DNA of 64,000 nt from DATDIC01 sp963777625 (GCA_963777625.1 CAVZRO010000026.1:372001-436000), one strand, 5' to 3'. Counted from the first letter of the stretch, positions 34,010-44,287 are shown. Notes: generated by a model from the sequence alone, not told the origin. Translations and numbers: made by a program.

Positions 34010-34528
34010 ATGAAGCTGACCAGACGACACTTCGCCGCCACTCTCCTGGTTGGGGCCGCGCAACCACTGTCCGGACGGGCCATGGCAGGCCCGTTGCCGG
34101 TTCCGACCGGCAAACCGATCCTGGTTATCACCGGCGATATCACGGTGCATAACGAGGGTGACAAGGCGGTGTTCGACCGTGCGATGCTTAAATCGCTGGG
34201 CGTGACGTCGTTCCGCACGCGCACCCCGTGGTATGATTCGCCTGTCCAGTTCCAAGGGGTACTCATGCGCCGGTTATTCGACGTGGTCGGCGCCAAGGGA
34301 AAGACGGTGATCGTGACGGCCTTGAACGATTATACCACGGAAATTCCGACCAGCGATTTCACGCGCTTCGATGTGCTGTTGGCGTTCAAGCGCAACGGGG
34401 CCTACATGCCAGTGAGCGACAAGGGGCCGCTGTTCATCGTCTATCCGTATGACACCGACCCGGCGCTGCAACGGCAGACCTATTACAGTCGGTCGGCCTG
34501 GCAGGTCGCGGAGATGCAGGTCATTTAG
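34010..34528 (+). CDS. Exported molybdopterin-dependent oxidoreductase-fold protein
   Basis: A 172-aa protein with a Tat-like leader (MKLTRRHFAATLLVGAAQPL, then cleavage near GRAMAG). The mature part reads PILVITGDITVHNEGDKAVF, FRTRTPWYDSPVQFQGVLMR and TALNDYTTEIPTSDF, the pattern of the small sulfite-oxidase-like fold. It lacks the Cys that binds molybdopterin in real sulfite oxidases, so it may be a periplasmic sensory or binding variant. The gene ends 2 nt before a GGDEF-EAL protein; this pairing recurs in proteobacteria and suggests a ligand sensor for cyclic-di-GMP control. Confidence 0.75.
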   Translation: MKLTRRHFAATLLVGAAQPLSGRAMAGPLPVPTGKPILVITGDITVHNEGDKAVFDRAMLKSLGVTSFRTRTPWYDSPVQFQGVLMRRLFDVVGAKGKTVIVTALNDYTTEIPTSDFTRFDVLLAFKRNGAYMPVSDKGPLFIVYPYDTDPALQRQTYYSRSAWQVAEMQVI

Positions 34529-34530
34529 TC

Positions 34531-36922
34531 ATGTCACGCAGCCGATCCCCTGACCAGGAGGTGACCCCCGGCTTGCGGCTGAAGCTGATTTTCACGGCCG
34601 TCATCGGCTTTCTGGCCGCGGCCGCGCTGTACGCTTCGGTGCTGATTGCCCAACGGCAAACGGTCCTCAACTCGGAGGCGCGGTACAACATTACCTGGCT
34701 GACCAGCCAGGCGGCGCAGGAGCTGTCGCGGCTGGAGGTCGAAATCGGCGCATCGCAGGTGCCGGGTTCCGACGTCGACGCGGACACGGTTCAGGTCTGG
34801 CTCGATATCGTGCGCAATCGGCTGCAGGTGCTCACGAATGGCGAGGTCGGCGCGTTCATTGCCGCCAGACCCGAGCTGGACGCAGTCGCGAAGGAATTGG
34901 CGACGAACCTGGCCGCCGCCCGCCCGCTGGTCGGCAAGCTGGACCAGCCGGGCGCTGCCGGCAAAATGCTGGCTCTGCTGATGCCGCTAAATCCGAAGAT
35001 GGTGCGGCTTTCCTCCATCGCGTATGTGCTCAGCAGCAACATCGCGGCAAAGGATCTGGCCGAGCTGGTGCGGTTGCAATGGGTGTTCTCCGCGCTGCTG
35101 GGTGGCCTGATCATCTGCGGTTTCTCCCTGATCGGATTGCTGTCCTGGCACAACCGGCTGCTCAAGCGCGCGCACGCGGACCTGCAGCGCACTGGCAACA
35201 GCCTGCGCACCCGCGACGTTGAACTGCGCACGCGCAATGGGCTCTTCGATGCCGCCCTGAACAATATGTCGCAGGCATTGTGCATGGCCGATGCCGAGCA
35301 GCGGATGATCGTCTGCAACGTGCGTTTTCTGGAGCTGTTCGGGCTGTCGCCGGGAATTGTCCGGCCGGGGATGGCGGTGGCCGAACTGTTCCGCGGCATC
35401 CACGACGTGGGACGGTACGATCACCGGATCGTCGAGACGATCTGGCTGGAGCAGCAGTCGCTGGCGACGACCAAGCGCCCCTGGCGGTTCATCCAGGAGG
35501 ACGCCAACGGACGCGCATTGTCCGTGTCGCATCAGCCGATGAACGATGGGGGCTGGGTTGCGACGTACGAGGACATCAGCGAACGCCGGCAGGCGGAAGC
35601 GCGCATCCGCTTCATGGCGCATCATGACGCTTTGACCGGACTGCCCAACCGACTGCTGTTCCGCGAGCGTATGGAGACCGCTCTGGAGCATGTCAGCCAC
35701 TCCGGTGAATCGCTTGCGGTGCTATGTCTCGACCTCGATTTCTTCAAGGACGTGAACGACACGCTGGGGCATCCGGCGGGTGATGCGCTGCTGGAGGCGG
35801 TTGCCCGACGGCTGCGTTCCTGTGTGCGCGGCGGCGACCTGGTGGCGCGACTCGGAGGCGATGAGTTCGCCATTCTGCAGTTCTCCGCGCAGCAGCCCTC
35901 CGACGCGGAGAATCTCAGCCCAACGGATTGTGGAGACGTTGCGGCAACCTTACGAAGTCGAGGGCCAGCCGGCGATCGTCAGCGTCAGTGTCGGTATCAC
36001 CATTGCCGGAGAGAGCGCCGCCAGCGCCGACATCCTGTTGAAGTGCGCGGATCTGGCGCTGTACCGCGCGAAGGCCGACGGTCGCGATACCTACCGCTTC
36101 TTCGAAGCGAACATGGATGCCGAGATCCAGGCGCGCCGTGCAATCGAACTCGATCTGCGGGAGGCGCTTGCACGCTCCGAGATGGAGATCTTCTATCAAC
36201 CGCTATTCGACTTGCGGCGTGGGCAGGTCAGCGGGTTCGAGGCCCTGTTGCGCTGGCGTCACCCGGATCGCGGCATGATCCCGCCGGGGCGCTTCATCCC
36301 GATCGCGGAGGATCTCCGGCTTATTGGCCCGATCGGCGAATGGGTGCTGCGGAAGGCCTGCGGCGATGCGATCTCGTGGCCCGACCATGTCAGGGTTGCG
36401 GTCAATCTGTCGCCGATGCAGTTCCGCGCTGAAAATCTCGTTCCCGCGGTGGAACGCGCGCTCCAGCTTTCGCACCTGCCGGCGCATCGGCTGGAAATCG
36501 AGATCACCGAATCGGCACTGCTGCAGAACAATGACAGAGTGGTCGCCACGCTGCACCAGCTTCGCGCGCTGGGGGTGCGCATCGCACTCGATGATTTCGG
36601 CACCGGCTATTCCAGCCTGAGCTATCTGCGCAGCTTCCCGTTCGACAAGATCAAGATCGACCAGTCCTTTGTTCGCGAGATCGGCACCCGGCCCGACTGC
36701 CTCGCGATAGTCACCTCTATTACCAGCCTCGCGCGCCAGCTCGGCATGAGCACCACGGCCGAAGGGGTCGAGACCGCCGAGCAGTTGTCGGAGCTGCGCG
36801 AAGCTGGTTGCGACGAGGTCCAGGGCTTCTATTTCGATCGGCCAAAGCCGCTCGCGGCGACCTTCGAGTGGTTCAGCAAGCCGGGCAAGCAGGTTCTCAC
36901 CAACTCAGTCATGGCGGTCTGA
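34531..36922 (+). pseudogene. GGDEF-EAL cyclic-di-GMP protein with one frameshift
   Basis: About 797 codons in total. The first frame has two transmembrane segments (about residues 18-40 and 188-210) around a helical periplasmic domain, a PAS-like domain and a GGDEF domain with intact RLGGDEFAIL. Near 35919-35921 the sense passes to the +1 frame: removing one C from AGCCCAACGG restores the family reading ENLSQRIVETLRQPYE. The second part is a full EAL domain with FEALLRWRHPDRG, EITESALL and DDFGTGYSSLSYL. Diguanylate cyclase and phosphodiesterase sites both look functional apart from the shift. It may be a sequencing error or a genuine disruption. Confidence 0.85.
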
Positions 36923-37012
36923 GCAAGATCGAGGTGGCGCTCTCCAACAGGTGAGCGAACCTATTCGTATCTTGTCGACGCTGCCGGTCCCGGCCGTATT
37001 ATCATTGTCGGA

Positions 37013-38779
37013 ATGACCCGGCCACTCGAGGATTATGGCCTTATCGGGGACCTGGAGACAGCCGCCCTGGTGAGCCGCTCCGGCTCCATCGACTGGCTGT
37101 GTTTGCCCCGGTTCGACAGTGACGCGTGCTGCGCCGCGCTTCTGGGCGGGGAGCAGCACGGCTTCTGGCGTATCGGTCCGGCGTTTGACGGCTGGTCCCT
37201 TCGCCGCCGCTACCGGGATGACACGTTGCTACTGGAGAGCGAATTCGCGCGAGGCGGCAATGTGGTCCGCCTGATCGACTTCATGCCGCCGCGGGATGCC
37301 GCCCCGACAGTCATTCGGATCATCGAGGGACAGCAGGGGCAAGTGCCGCTTCGGCTGGAGCTGTCGCTCCGGTGGGACTACGGCCAGATCACCCCTTGGC
37401 TGGAGCCGCGCGAGGACGCGATCTGCGCGATCGTCGGCCCAGATATGATAGCCGTCCGCGGCCCGATTCCGTTGCACAGCACGGGCGCGGCGCTGAACGC
37501 GGAGTTCACGGTCTCCGCCGGGCAGCGGCTGGCATTCAGCCTGGCCTGGGCGCCTTCCACCGCGGGAATGCCGCCAGCCCTGGAACCCGAGCGCGCCCTG
37601 GCCGCCACCGAGGCTTACTGGCGGAACTGGGCCGGCCGGTTCACATTCCCGACACGCTGGCGCGGGCCGGTGTTGCGGTCGTTGATCACCCTGAAAGCAC
37701 TGATCCACCGGCCCACCGGCGGATTGATCGCCGCGCCCACGACCTCCCTTCCGGAGGTGATCGGCGGATCAGCCAATTGGGACTATCGGTTCTGCTGGCT
37801 GCGCGACGCCACCTTCACCGTCGGCGCGCTGCTGAACGCGGGCTATCACGATGAGGCGGTTGCCTGGCGGGACTGGATGCTGCGGGCCATTGCCGGCAGT
37901 CCCGATCGGCTGCGGATCATGTATCGCGTGGATGGCGGTCGGCATATCCCGGAGTGGGAGCTGCCCTGGTTGCCGGGCTATGAGGGTTCCCGTCCTGTAC
38001 GCGTGGGCAATGCCGCCGCCGCGCAAAGACAGGTTGATGTCCATGGCGAACTGATCGAGGCGATGCACCTGATGGATCGCGCCGGATTGAAGCGGCCGGC
38101 GCAGGGTACGGCGCTCGAGCAAGCGCTGATAGAACAGCTGGAAACCAAATGGCACGACCCTGGCCACGGTTTGTGGGAAGATCGGGGAGAACCCGAGCAG
38201 CATGTCTATTCAAAGGTGATGGCCTGGGCGGGAATTGATCGGTTCCTACGAAACGGGCCAGTCGATCTGAACCCTGAGATACGTCAGCGCCTGACCGGGG
38301 TGCGCCAGCAGATACATGATGAGGTGTGTGACAAGGGCTATTCCTCGCGTCGGGGTCATTTCGTGCAGCGCTACGGGACAGAGGAGCTCGACGCCAGCCT
38401 GCTGCTGCTCGCGCCGTCTGGGTTTCTGCCGGCGAATGATCCGCGCATCGAGAACACGATAAAGGCGATCCGCCGCGAGCTGATGATTGAGGGGTTCGTG
38501 CTGCGCAAGCCGCGCAGCCAGGCGCCGCACGAAGGCGCCTTCCTCGCCTGCACCTGCTGGCTTGCCGACTGCCTGAGCATGCAAGGGCGCAATGACGAAG
38601 CGGGCGAACTGCTGGAACATGTGCTTGCCGTCCGCAACGATCTCGGCTTGCTATCGGAGCAATACGATCCCGATCGGCGACGGCTTTGCGGCAATTTCCC
38701 GCAGGCGCTTTCACATCTCGCCCTGGTGAACACGGCGCTTGGACTCTCGGGACCGGTCCTGGAGCGGGCCGGCGGGTAA
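37013..38779 (+). CDS. Glycoside hydrolase family 15 protein (glucoamylase/trehalase-like)
   Basis: A 588-aa cytoplasmic enzyme. It opens LEDYGLIGDLETAALVSRSG SIDWLC-type text (YGLIGDLETAALVSRSGSID), then WDYRFCWLRDATFTVGALLN, the glycone-binding segment. The catalytic acid is probably the Glu in LWEDRGEPEQHVYSK, and the C-terminal Glu in PHEGAFLACTCWLADCL the base. Actinobacterial and proteobacterial members of this subfamily hydrolyse trehalose or glucans. It lies opposite to zwf and just after the GGDEF-EAL gene. A trehalose role would fit osmotic or stationary-phase needs; this is inference. Confidence 0.88.
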   Translation: MTRPLEDYGLIGDLETAALVSRSGSIDWLCLPRFDSDACCAALLGGEQHGFWRIGPAFDGWSLRRRYRDDTLLLESEFARGGNVVRLIDFMPPRDAAPTVIRIIEGQQGQVPLRLELSLRWDYGQITPWLEPREDAICAIVGPDMIAVRGPIPLHSTGAALNAEFTVSAGQRLAFSLAWAPSTAGMPPALEPERALAATEAYWRNWAGRFTFPTRWRGPVLRSLITLKALIHRPTGGLIAAPTTSLPEVIGGSANWDYRFCWLRDATFTVGALLNAGYHDEAVAWRDWMLRAIAGSPDRLRIMYRVDGGRHIPEWELPWLPGYEGSRPVRVGNAAAAQRQVDVHGELIEAMHLMDRAGLKRPAQGTALEQALIEQLETKWHDPGHGLWEDRGEPEQHVYSKVMAWAGIDRFLRNGPVDLNPEIRQRLTGVRQQIHDEVCDKGYSSRRGHFVQRYGTEELDASLLLLAPSGFLPANDPRIENTIKAIRRELMIEGFVLRKPRSQAPHEGAFLACTCWLADCLSMQGRNDEAGELLEHVLAVRNDLGLLSEQYDPDRRRLCGNFPQALSHLALVNTALGLSGPVLERAGG

Positions 38780-38819
38780 CGAGCGACGCCGGAGCCGCGT
38801 GGTTGCGGAACCGGGCCGA

Positions 38820-40481
38820 TCAGGCCTTTTCTTCCTCGCCTCCCATGGACCGCCACGCGCGTCCATCCTCCTCCAACAGGCGGGATGCCGCGTCGGGGCC
38901 ATCATGTCCCGCCGGATAATTCGGGAAATCCGTCGCCGGGGTAGTGGTCCAATTGTCCAGGACGGGCTGCACGATGCGCCACGTCTCCTCGACCATGTCG
39001 GCTCGGTTGAACAGGGTCTGGTCGCCCAGCATGACGTCGTAAATCAGCGTTTCATAGCCAACATTCGGCTCCCGCGGGAACCAGTCGCGATATTTGAACT
39101 GCATCTGCACGGCGGCGAGATCGACGACGGGGCCCGGCCGCTTCACTTCGAATTCCAGCGAAATGCCTTCGTCGGGCTGGATATAGATCACCAGCCAGTT
39201 CGGTGTCAGCGCGGTAACGTTGGTATCCTCGAACGGTGCGTACGGTGCGGACTTGAAGCGGATTGCTATCTCCGTATAGCGCTTCGACATCCGCTTTCCG
39301 GTGCGCAGGTAAAACGGTACCCCAGCCCAGCGCCAGTTGTCGACCGCGAGCCGCATGGCGACGAACGTCTCCGTATTCGAATTCGGCGCGACGTCGGGTT
39401 CCTGCCGATATCCCTGCACCGCGTGCCCCAGCAGGGTGCCGGCGTCATATTGGCCGCGCACCGCGTCCTCGAGGCGCAGGGTGCGCATGGCGGAATAGAA
39501 GTCCGCCTTGCGGCTGCGCACCGAGCCTGCATCGAAGCCGGCCGGGGGTTCCATCGCCACCATCGCCAGCAACTGGAATACGTGGTTCGGCACCATGTCG
39601 CGCAGCGCCCCGGTCTGCTCGTAGAAGCGGCCCCGGCGCTCCACGCCCACTGTCTCCGCCACCGTGACCTGCACGTGATCGATCCGGTCACGGTTCCAGA
39701 TCGGCTCGAAGATGCCGTTGGCAAAGCGGAACGCCATGATGTTCTGGACGGTTTCCTTGCCCAGGAAATGGTCGATCCGGTAGATCTGCTCTTCCTGCAG
39801 CACGCGTCGGATTTGCGCGTTCAGCTCGCGCGCCGAGTCCAGGCTATGGCCGAACGGCTTCTCGATAACGACGCGACGCCAATGCTCCGCGTCACCGGCA
39901 TGGGCTGCGTCGTGGGCCAGGCCGGCAGCGCCAATCTGCTGCACGACCGGGGCGAAGAAGCGGTCGGCGACGGCAAGATAGAACAGGCAGTTCCCGCCGG
40001 TTTGCCGATCGCGGGCGAGGTCATCCAGATGCGATTTCAGCTTGTCATGATACAAGCTGGCATCGTTCAGGTCCCCCTGGATGTACAACATGCAACCGGC
40101 CAGCCGGTTCCAGGCAGTGTCATCGATCTTGTCGATCTGGCTCTCGCTTGCCGGATTGCCGACGAAGCTTTGCAGCATGGCACGCAGGCTCGCGGCCCAG
40201 CCTTCGGCAGTGTCTTTCGCGAGATCGACGCCGACGATCGCGAAATGCTCGGGAATGAGGCCGGTGCGGGTGAGATTATAGAGCGCTGGCACCAGCAACC
40301 GCTTGGTGAGGTCGCCATGCGCGCCAAAAATGACCATCGCACACGGACCGGGCGGCTTGGCCTGTCGCCGTGGCGGTGCGTGAATGATCTTGGTTGGTCC
40401 CGGCGGGTTTGATCCGGCTGGGGTTGATCCGGGCGGGGTTGATCCGGGCGGGTTTGATCCGGCTGGGGATGTGCTGCTCAT
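38820..40481 (-). CDS. zwf: Glucose-6-phosphate 1-dehydrogenase
   Basis: First enzyme of the oxidative pentose phosphate/Entner-Doudoroff routes, NADP-linked. The 553-aa frame has the coenzyme loop VIFGAHGDLTKRLLVPALYN, the substrate site RIDHFLGKETVQN and VIEKPFGHSLDSAREL. It is about 50 residues longer than usual because of an N-terminal Gly/Ser/Asn/Pro tandem repeat (GSNPPGSTPPGSTPAG-like) encoded by a 15-bp VNTR. The ATG at 40481 lacks a clear ribosome site; a start nearer the dehydrogenase domain (for example the internal ATG at about 40338) cannot be excluded. gnd and pgl are not adjacent. Confidence 0.93.
   Translation of the reverse strand: MSSTSPAGSNPPGSTPPGSTPAGSNPPGPTKIIHAPPRRQAKPPGPCAMVIFGAHGDLTKRLLVPALYNLTRTGLIPEHFAIVGVDLAKDTAEGWAASLRAMLQSFVGNPASESQIDKIDDTAWNRLAGCMLYIQGDLNDASLYHDKLKSHLDDLARDRQTGGNCLFYLAVADRFFAPVVQQIGAAGLAHDAAHAGDAEHWRRVVIEKPFGHSLDSARELNAQIRRVLQEEQIYRIDHFLGKETVQNIMAFRFANGIFEPIWNRDRIDHVQVTVAETVGVERRGRFYEQTGALRDMVPNHVFQLLAMVAMEPPAGFDAGSVRSRKADFYSAMRTLRLEDAVRGQYDAGTLLGHAVQGYRQEPDVAPNSNTETFVAMRLAVDNWRWAGVPFYLRTGKRMSKRYTEIAIRFKSAPYAPFEDTNVTALTPNWLVIYIQPDEGISLEFEVKRPGPVVDLAAVQMQFKYRDWFPREPNVGYETLIYDVMLGDQTLFNRADMVEETWRIVQPVLDNWTTTPATDFPNYPAGHDGPDAASRLLEEDGRAWRSMGGEEEKA
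40402..40476. repeat. 15-bp tandem repeat (5 copies) inside zwf
   Basis: Five tandem 15-nt units of the type GGCGGGTTTGATCCG occupy 40402-40476, the last unit being divergent. The unit is a multiple of three, so copy-number change would alter only the length of the Pro-rich N-terminal leader of G6PDH, not its frame. Confidence 0.85.
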
Positions 40482-40625
40482 GGGGGCAGCTTAGCGAATG
40501 CTGGCCCCGCGCATAGACCCGCCGCACGGGAACGTGATGCGACAGCCGCCCACCGTTGCTTTGCCGGGACGCGCATCATAGCTTGCCGCCATGACTGCTT
40601 CGCTCCGTTGGCTGGAGCCGTCGGG

Positions 40626-40997
40626 TTGAGCGATCTGTTTGCTCCGCCGGGCGGCTGGCGCGTGCGCATCCTCGACCTTTCGGGCGGCGCACAGGAGAAT
40701 ATTGTCGAGGAGATCGGCGGGTTTTCCACGCTGATGCAGGCCAACGCGTTCGCCCGCAGCTATGTCCGCGACTCGGTGGAGCGGTGCCGTGGGCCGGGCA
40801 TGACGACGAAAGATGTCCTGGAGTCCTGGTTCGCGTTCGGCGAGGACGCCGATGTCCCCGAGGCCGGCGATTCGGGCTGGCGCAGCGCCAACGAGCTTGG
40901 CGACTTCGTGGATAATCCGGCCAGAGCGGACGAGCGGGACTGGCGCTCGCTCGACCCGCGGCGGGTCGATGCTGATGAAGACGATTCCGACCAATGA
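40626..40997 (+). CDS. Hypothetical protein of unknown function
   Basis: A 123-aa acidic protein without signal or membrane segment. A TTG at 40626 is preferred because GGAG at 40614-40617 lies 8 nt upstream; the frame reads LSDLFAPPGGWRVRILDLSG from there. The middle contains GFSTLMQANAFARSYVRDSV ERCR-like helical text, and the end is very acidic (RRVDADEDDSDQ). I do not recognise a family, but the first half looks like a small alpha/beta domain. It overlaps the gltX paralogue by 4 nt (ATGA). Confidence 0.6.
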   Translation: MSDLFAPPGGWRVRILDLSGGAQENIVEEIGGFSTLMQANAFARSYVRDSVERCRGPGMTTKDVLESWFAFGEDADVPEAGDSGWRSANELGDFVDNPARADERDWRSLDPRRVDADEDDSDQ

Positions 40998-42317
40998 CAC
41001 CTAAGCTGCGGATTGCCTGTGGCACGGCCACGCCGCCGCATATCGGAAGCGCCCGCCTGGCGTTGGCCCACTATCTGTTCGTTCGCCGCCATGGCGGCAG
41101 GCTGACGCTGCGGCTCGACGATATCGAGCAGCAAACCGGCCCGAGGCAACTGGATACCGTCGCCGGCGATCTGGAATGGCTTGGTATCAGATGGGACGAG
41201 TCGATCCGGCAGAGCACTCGGCTGCCGCGATATGAGGCCGCGGCTGAACGCCTGAAACAGGCGGGTCGCTTATATCCGTGCTTTGAAAGCGACGAGGAAC
41301 TGCGCGTCAAGCGCGAACACCGGCTGAAGCGTGGCCTGTCGGCTGCCTATGACCGGGCCATGCTGAAACTGACACCCGCGCAGCGCGCGGCGGCGGAGGC
41401 GAAACGGAAGCGACCCCATTGGCGCTTTCTGCTTTCCGACCATCCCGTTACGTGGCGTGACCTCCTGCTCGGCGCGCAGCAGGTGGATCTCGCCACGCTG
41501 TCGGATCCTGTGCTGATCCGGGCGAACGGCACACTGATGCGCAACTTCACATCGGCGGTGGACGATATCGAAGGCGACATCACCCACCTGATCCTGTACA
41601 GATGACCAGTGCACCAGTACGGCCGTGCAGCTCGATATCCGGCGGGCTCTCGGCGCGGAGATGGCAGAACCGGATCTGTGTCATCTGCCGGCGGTCAAGG
41701 AAGCCGTGGATGGCCGGCGACACCGAGGCGGCGTGGAGCGGTCGCTGCGGGCTCTGCGCCGCGATGGCATAGAACCGGTTGCGCTGGCCGCCTGTCTTGC
41801 CGGGTCGGACATCGCCGCGCCGGCGACAGTGGACGATCTGGGTCCGGAGTTCGATCTGGCGCGTTACGCGAACAACTCGCGGCATTTCAGTCTGACGCAA
41901 TTGCTGTCGGTGAATCGCCGTGTGCAGGGCACGCTGCCTTTCGAGGCGGTCGCCGACAGGCTGCCCAGCGGAGCCACGGAATCATTTTGGCACGCTGTAC
42001 GCGGCCGGCTGGACCTGTTGTCGGAGGCACGCGGCTGGTGGGACGTGGTTGCCGGCACGATCGTGCCTCCCGTTATCGACGGGGAGCACGAGCTGTTGCG
42101 GACCGCGCTCGATCTGTTGCCGGCGGAACCATGGCACAGTCGGGTATGGGCGGAATGGACAGATGCGCTGCATGCGGTGACGGGTCGGTCCGGTCCGTCC
42201 TTGTCGCTGCCACTGCGCCTGGCGCTGACGGGAGAGGATTCCGGCCCGGAGCTGCGTGATCTGCTGCCGCTGATGGGACGCACACGCGCCGCCAACCGGC
42301 TTCAGACAGCACTGTAA
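40994..42317 (+). pseudogene. gltX: Glutamyl-tRNA synthetase paralogue, frameshifted and with degenerate KMSKS
   Basis: The first frame (40994-41605) carries a variant HIGH motif, ATPPHIGSARLALAHYLFVR, and ends DDIEGDITHLILYR before a TGA. A one-nucleotide change near 41600 joins it to the next frame, where DDQCTSTAVQLDIRRAL continues the expected GEDH-x-TNTAVQLD region. The rest runs to 42317 with RSLRALRRDGIEPVALAACL and an anticodon-binding helical end. The KMSKS region reads DGRRHRGGVE and lacks the expected lysines and serine. Total size, about 434 residues, is slightly short. Probably a dying duplicate; an intact gltX should exist elsewhere. Confidence 0.78.
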
Positions 42318-42453
42318 CCAGCGACAGCCGCCACCCACAGAGTCAAGAGGCTGTCAAAGGAAATTCCTGTCACAGACCTGATTTTTTTGTGCAGTGAAAC
42401 TCTTTTGCATGTGTGTCGTTGATGATCGGACCACACAAAAAAGGGGGACCATC

Positions 42454-43152
42454 ATGTCCGAAACGACGACAAAAAAGGCCCAGCAGAGCACGCGCGAAAG
42501 CATGCAGCAGGCGCGGGACGCGGGGCACGCCACCGTGGAACCGGGTGCGCGCGCTGCTCGTGAAAGCATCGCCGGCACCGAGGATGTGCTCAACCGCACG
42601 GCGGACGAGGCCCACGATATCGGGGTCAGTGTCGCGGATACCGTGGCGCGCACCGCCGACGCCGCCGTCGATATCACGCAGCGGGTCGCCGACCAGGGTC
42701 GCGAGGTAATCTGGCTGGGTGTCCGTGCGGCCGCCGGGGTGAACGGACGGCTCGCGGATGTCGGTTACGGCAGGAGCCATCGCGTGATCGGAGAGACGGC
42801 ACGTGCGCTGCAGATCTATCGGGAGACGGCGGAGAGCACGACCGAACATGTTCAGGCGCTGTTCACAACCTGGACGTCGCTGGGGCGGGGAATGCAGGAA
42901 TTGCAGCACGCCTGGCTGGAGATGCTGAACCACGCGACCGAGAACGGGGCCCGCAAGCCGCAGGATATTTTGCGCTGCAAGTCGGTCGATGAGGTTGCCG
43001 AAATCCAGCGCGACCTCTGGGTGGATGGGGTGAGGCATGCCATGGAGGCCGGGGTCAAGCTGCTGCAGATTGCCAGCCGAGTGACCACCGAAGCGATGCG
43101 CCCGCTGCAGAACCGGCCTCAGTCGTCAAGGATCCTGACACCGCCTGCCTGA
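42454..43152 (+). CDS. Phasin family protein
   Basis: Helical granule-associated protein of 232 aa that coats polyhydroxyalkanoate granules. The N-terminal 100 residues are Thr/Ala-rich with heptad-like helices; the phasin core is FTTWTSLGRGMQELQHAWLE followed by KSVDEVAEIQRDLWVDGVRH, with the usual W-x-x-x-G pattern. GGGGGA 7 nt before 42454 fixes the start; the frame upstream has no such site. The gap upstream (42318-42453) is AT-richer and may hold its promoter. PHA synthase is not nearby. Confidence 0.88.
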   Translation: MSETTTKKAQQSTRESMQQARDAGHATVEPGARAARESIAGTEDVLNRTADEAHDIGVSVADTVARTADAAVDITQRVADQGREVIWLGVRAAAGVNGRLADVGYGRSHRVIGETARALQIYRETAESTTEHVQALFTTWTSLGRGMQELQHAWLEMLNHATENGARKPQDILRCKSVDEVAEIQRDLWVDGVRHAMEAGVKLLQIASRVTTEAMRPLQNRPQSSRILTPPA

Positions 43153-43240
43153 ACCGCGGACTCCCGCACGGCGCGGATGCTGGCGCGGGAAAGCCCCTTC
43201 GGAATAAGCTGCGGCGGCCACGTTGGCCGAGGGGATGTTC

Positions 43241-44287
43241 ATGTCGGAAGCCGCAACGACACGCAGCGCCGACCGTCAGGCCTTTTATGACCGGATTGGC
43301 GCTCACTCGCTGGCGCCGTTGTGGGAGCGATTGCACGCGCTGGTGACGCGCGCTCCCACGACGCCAGCGCTTCCTGCGCATTGGGATTATGACGGGACTG
43401 TGCGTCCCTATCTGATGCAGGCGGGCGAGTTGATCACCGCGCGTGAGGCCGAGCGACGCGTACTGATCCTGGAAAATCCGGGCCTGCGCGGACAGACGCG
43501 CGTGACCCACTCGCTGTTTGCCGGCATGCAGTTGATCATGCCCGGCGAGGTCGCGCCGGCGCACCGTCACACCCAGTCGGCGCTTCGTTTCATTATCGAG
43601 GGAAGCGGCGCCTACACGGCTGTCGAAGGCGAACGGACGCTGATGCACCCGGGTGATTTCGTGATCACCCCGTCCTGGACATGGCACGACCACGGCAATG
43701 AGACAGACCGGCCGATGGTGTGGCTGGACGGGCTGGATATCCCGATCGTGCGCCTGTTCGATGCCAGCTTCGCGGAGCCGGCAAACGCGGAAACTCAGGC
43801 GGTTACGCGACCACAAGGTGACAGTCTCGCACGCTACGGCCAGAACATGATGCCGGTGGATTGGAAGCCGACGACGAAGAACTCGCCGGTGTTCAGTTAT
43901 CCGTATGAGCGATCGCGGGAGGCTTTGGCGACGCTCGCCGCCAACAGCGATCCCGACGCGTGTCATGGACATAAGCTGCGCTATGTGAATCCCGCCACCG
44001 GCGAGCACCCGATGCCGACGATCGGTGCCTTCATGCAGTTGCTGCCGGACGGCATCGGCACCTCGCCTTACCGCAGCACGGATGGCACCGTGTATGTCGT
44101 TGTCGAGGGCGATGGGGCGACAGTGGTCGGGGATACAAGCTTCCACTGGAAGCCACGCGACGTGTTCGTGGTGCCGAGCTGGCACTGGCACCATCACCGC
44201 GCCGGCAGCGAAACGGTGCTGTTCAGCTTTTCCGATCGACCGGTCCAGGAGATGCTCGGTCTCTGGCGCCAGGAGCGGGGCTGCTGA
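43241..44287 (+). CDS. Gentisate 1,2-dioxygenase
   Basis: Fe(II)-dependent ring-cleaving bicupin of 348 aa converting gentisate to maleylpyruvate. The N-terminal cupin has APAHRHTQSALRFIIEGSGA (iron His pair and Glu region) and the C-terminal cupin has DVFVVPSWHWHHHRAG; PSWTWHDHGN lies in the first domain end. Length agrees with the family. GAGGGG at 43229-43234 supports the start at 43241. Maleylpyruvate isomerase and fumarylpyruvate hydrolase genes are not adjacent, so the pathway would be completed elsewhere. Confidence 0.92.
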   Translation: MSEAATTRSADRQAFYDRIGAHSLAPLWERLHALVTRAPTTPALPAHWDYDGTVRPYLMQAGELITAREAERRVLILENPGLRGQTRVTHSLFAGMQLIMPGEVAPAHRHTQSALRFIIEGSGAYTAVEGERTLMHPGDFVITPSWTWHDHGNETDRPMVWLDGLDIPIVRLFDASFAEPANAETQAVTRPQGDSLARYGQNMMPVDWKPTTKNSPVFSYPYERSREALATLAANSDPDACHGHKLRYVNPATGEHPMPTIGAFMQLLPDGIGTSPYRSTDGTVYVVVEGDGATVVGDTSFHWKPRDVFVVPSWHWHHHRAGSETVLFSFSDRPVQEMLGLWRQERGC

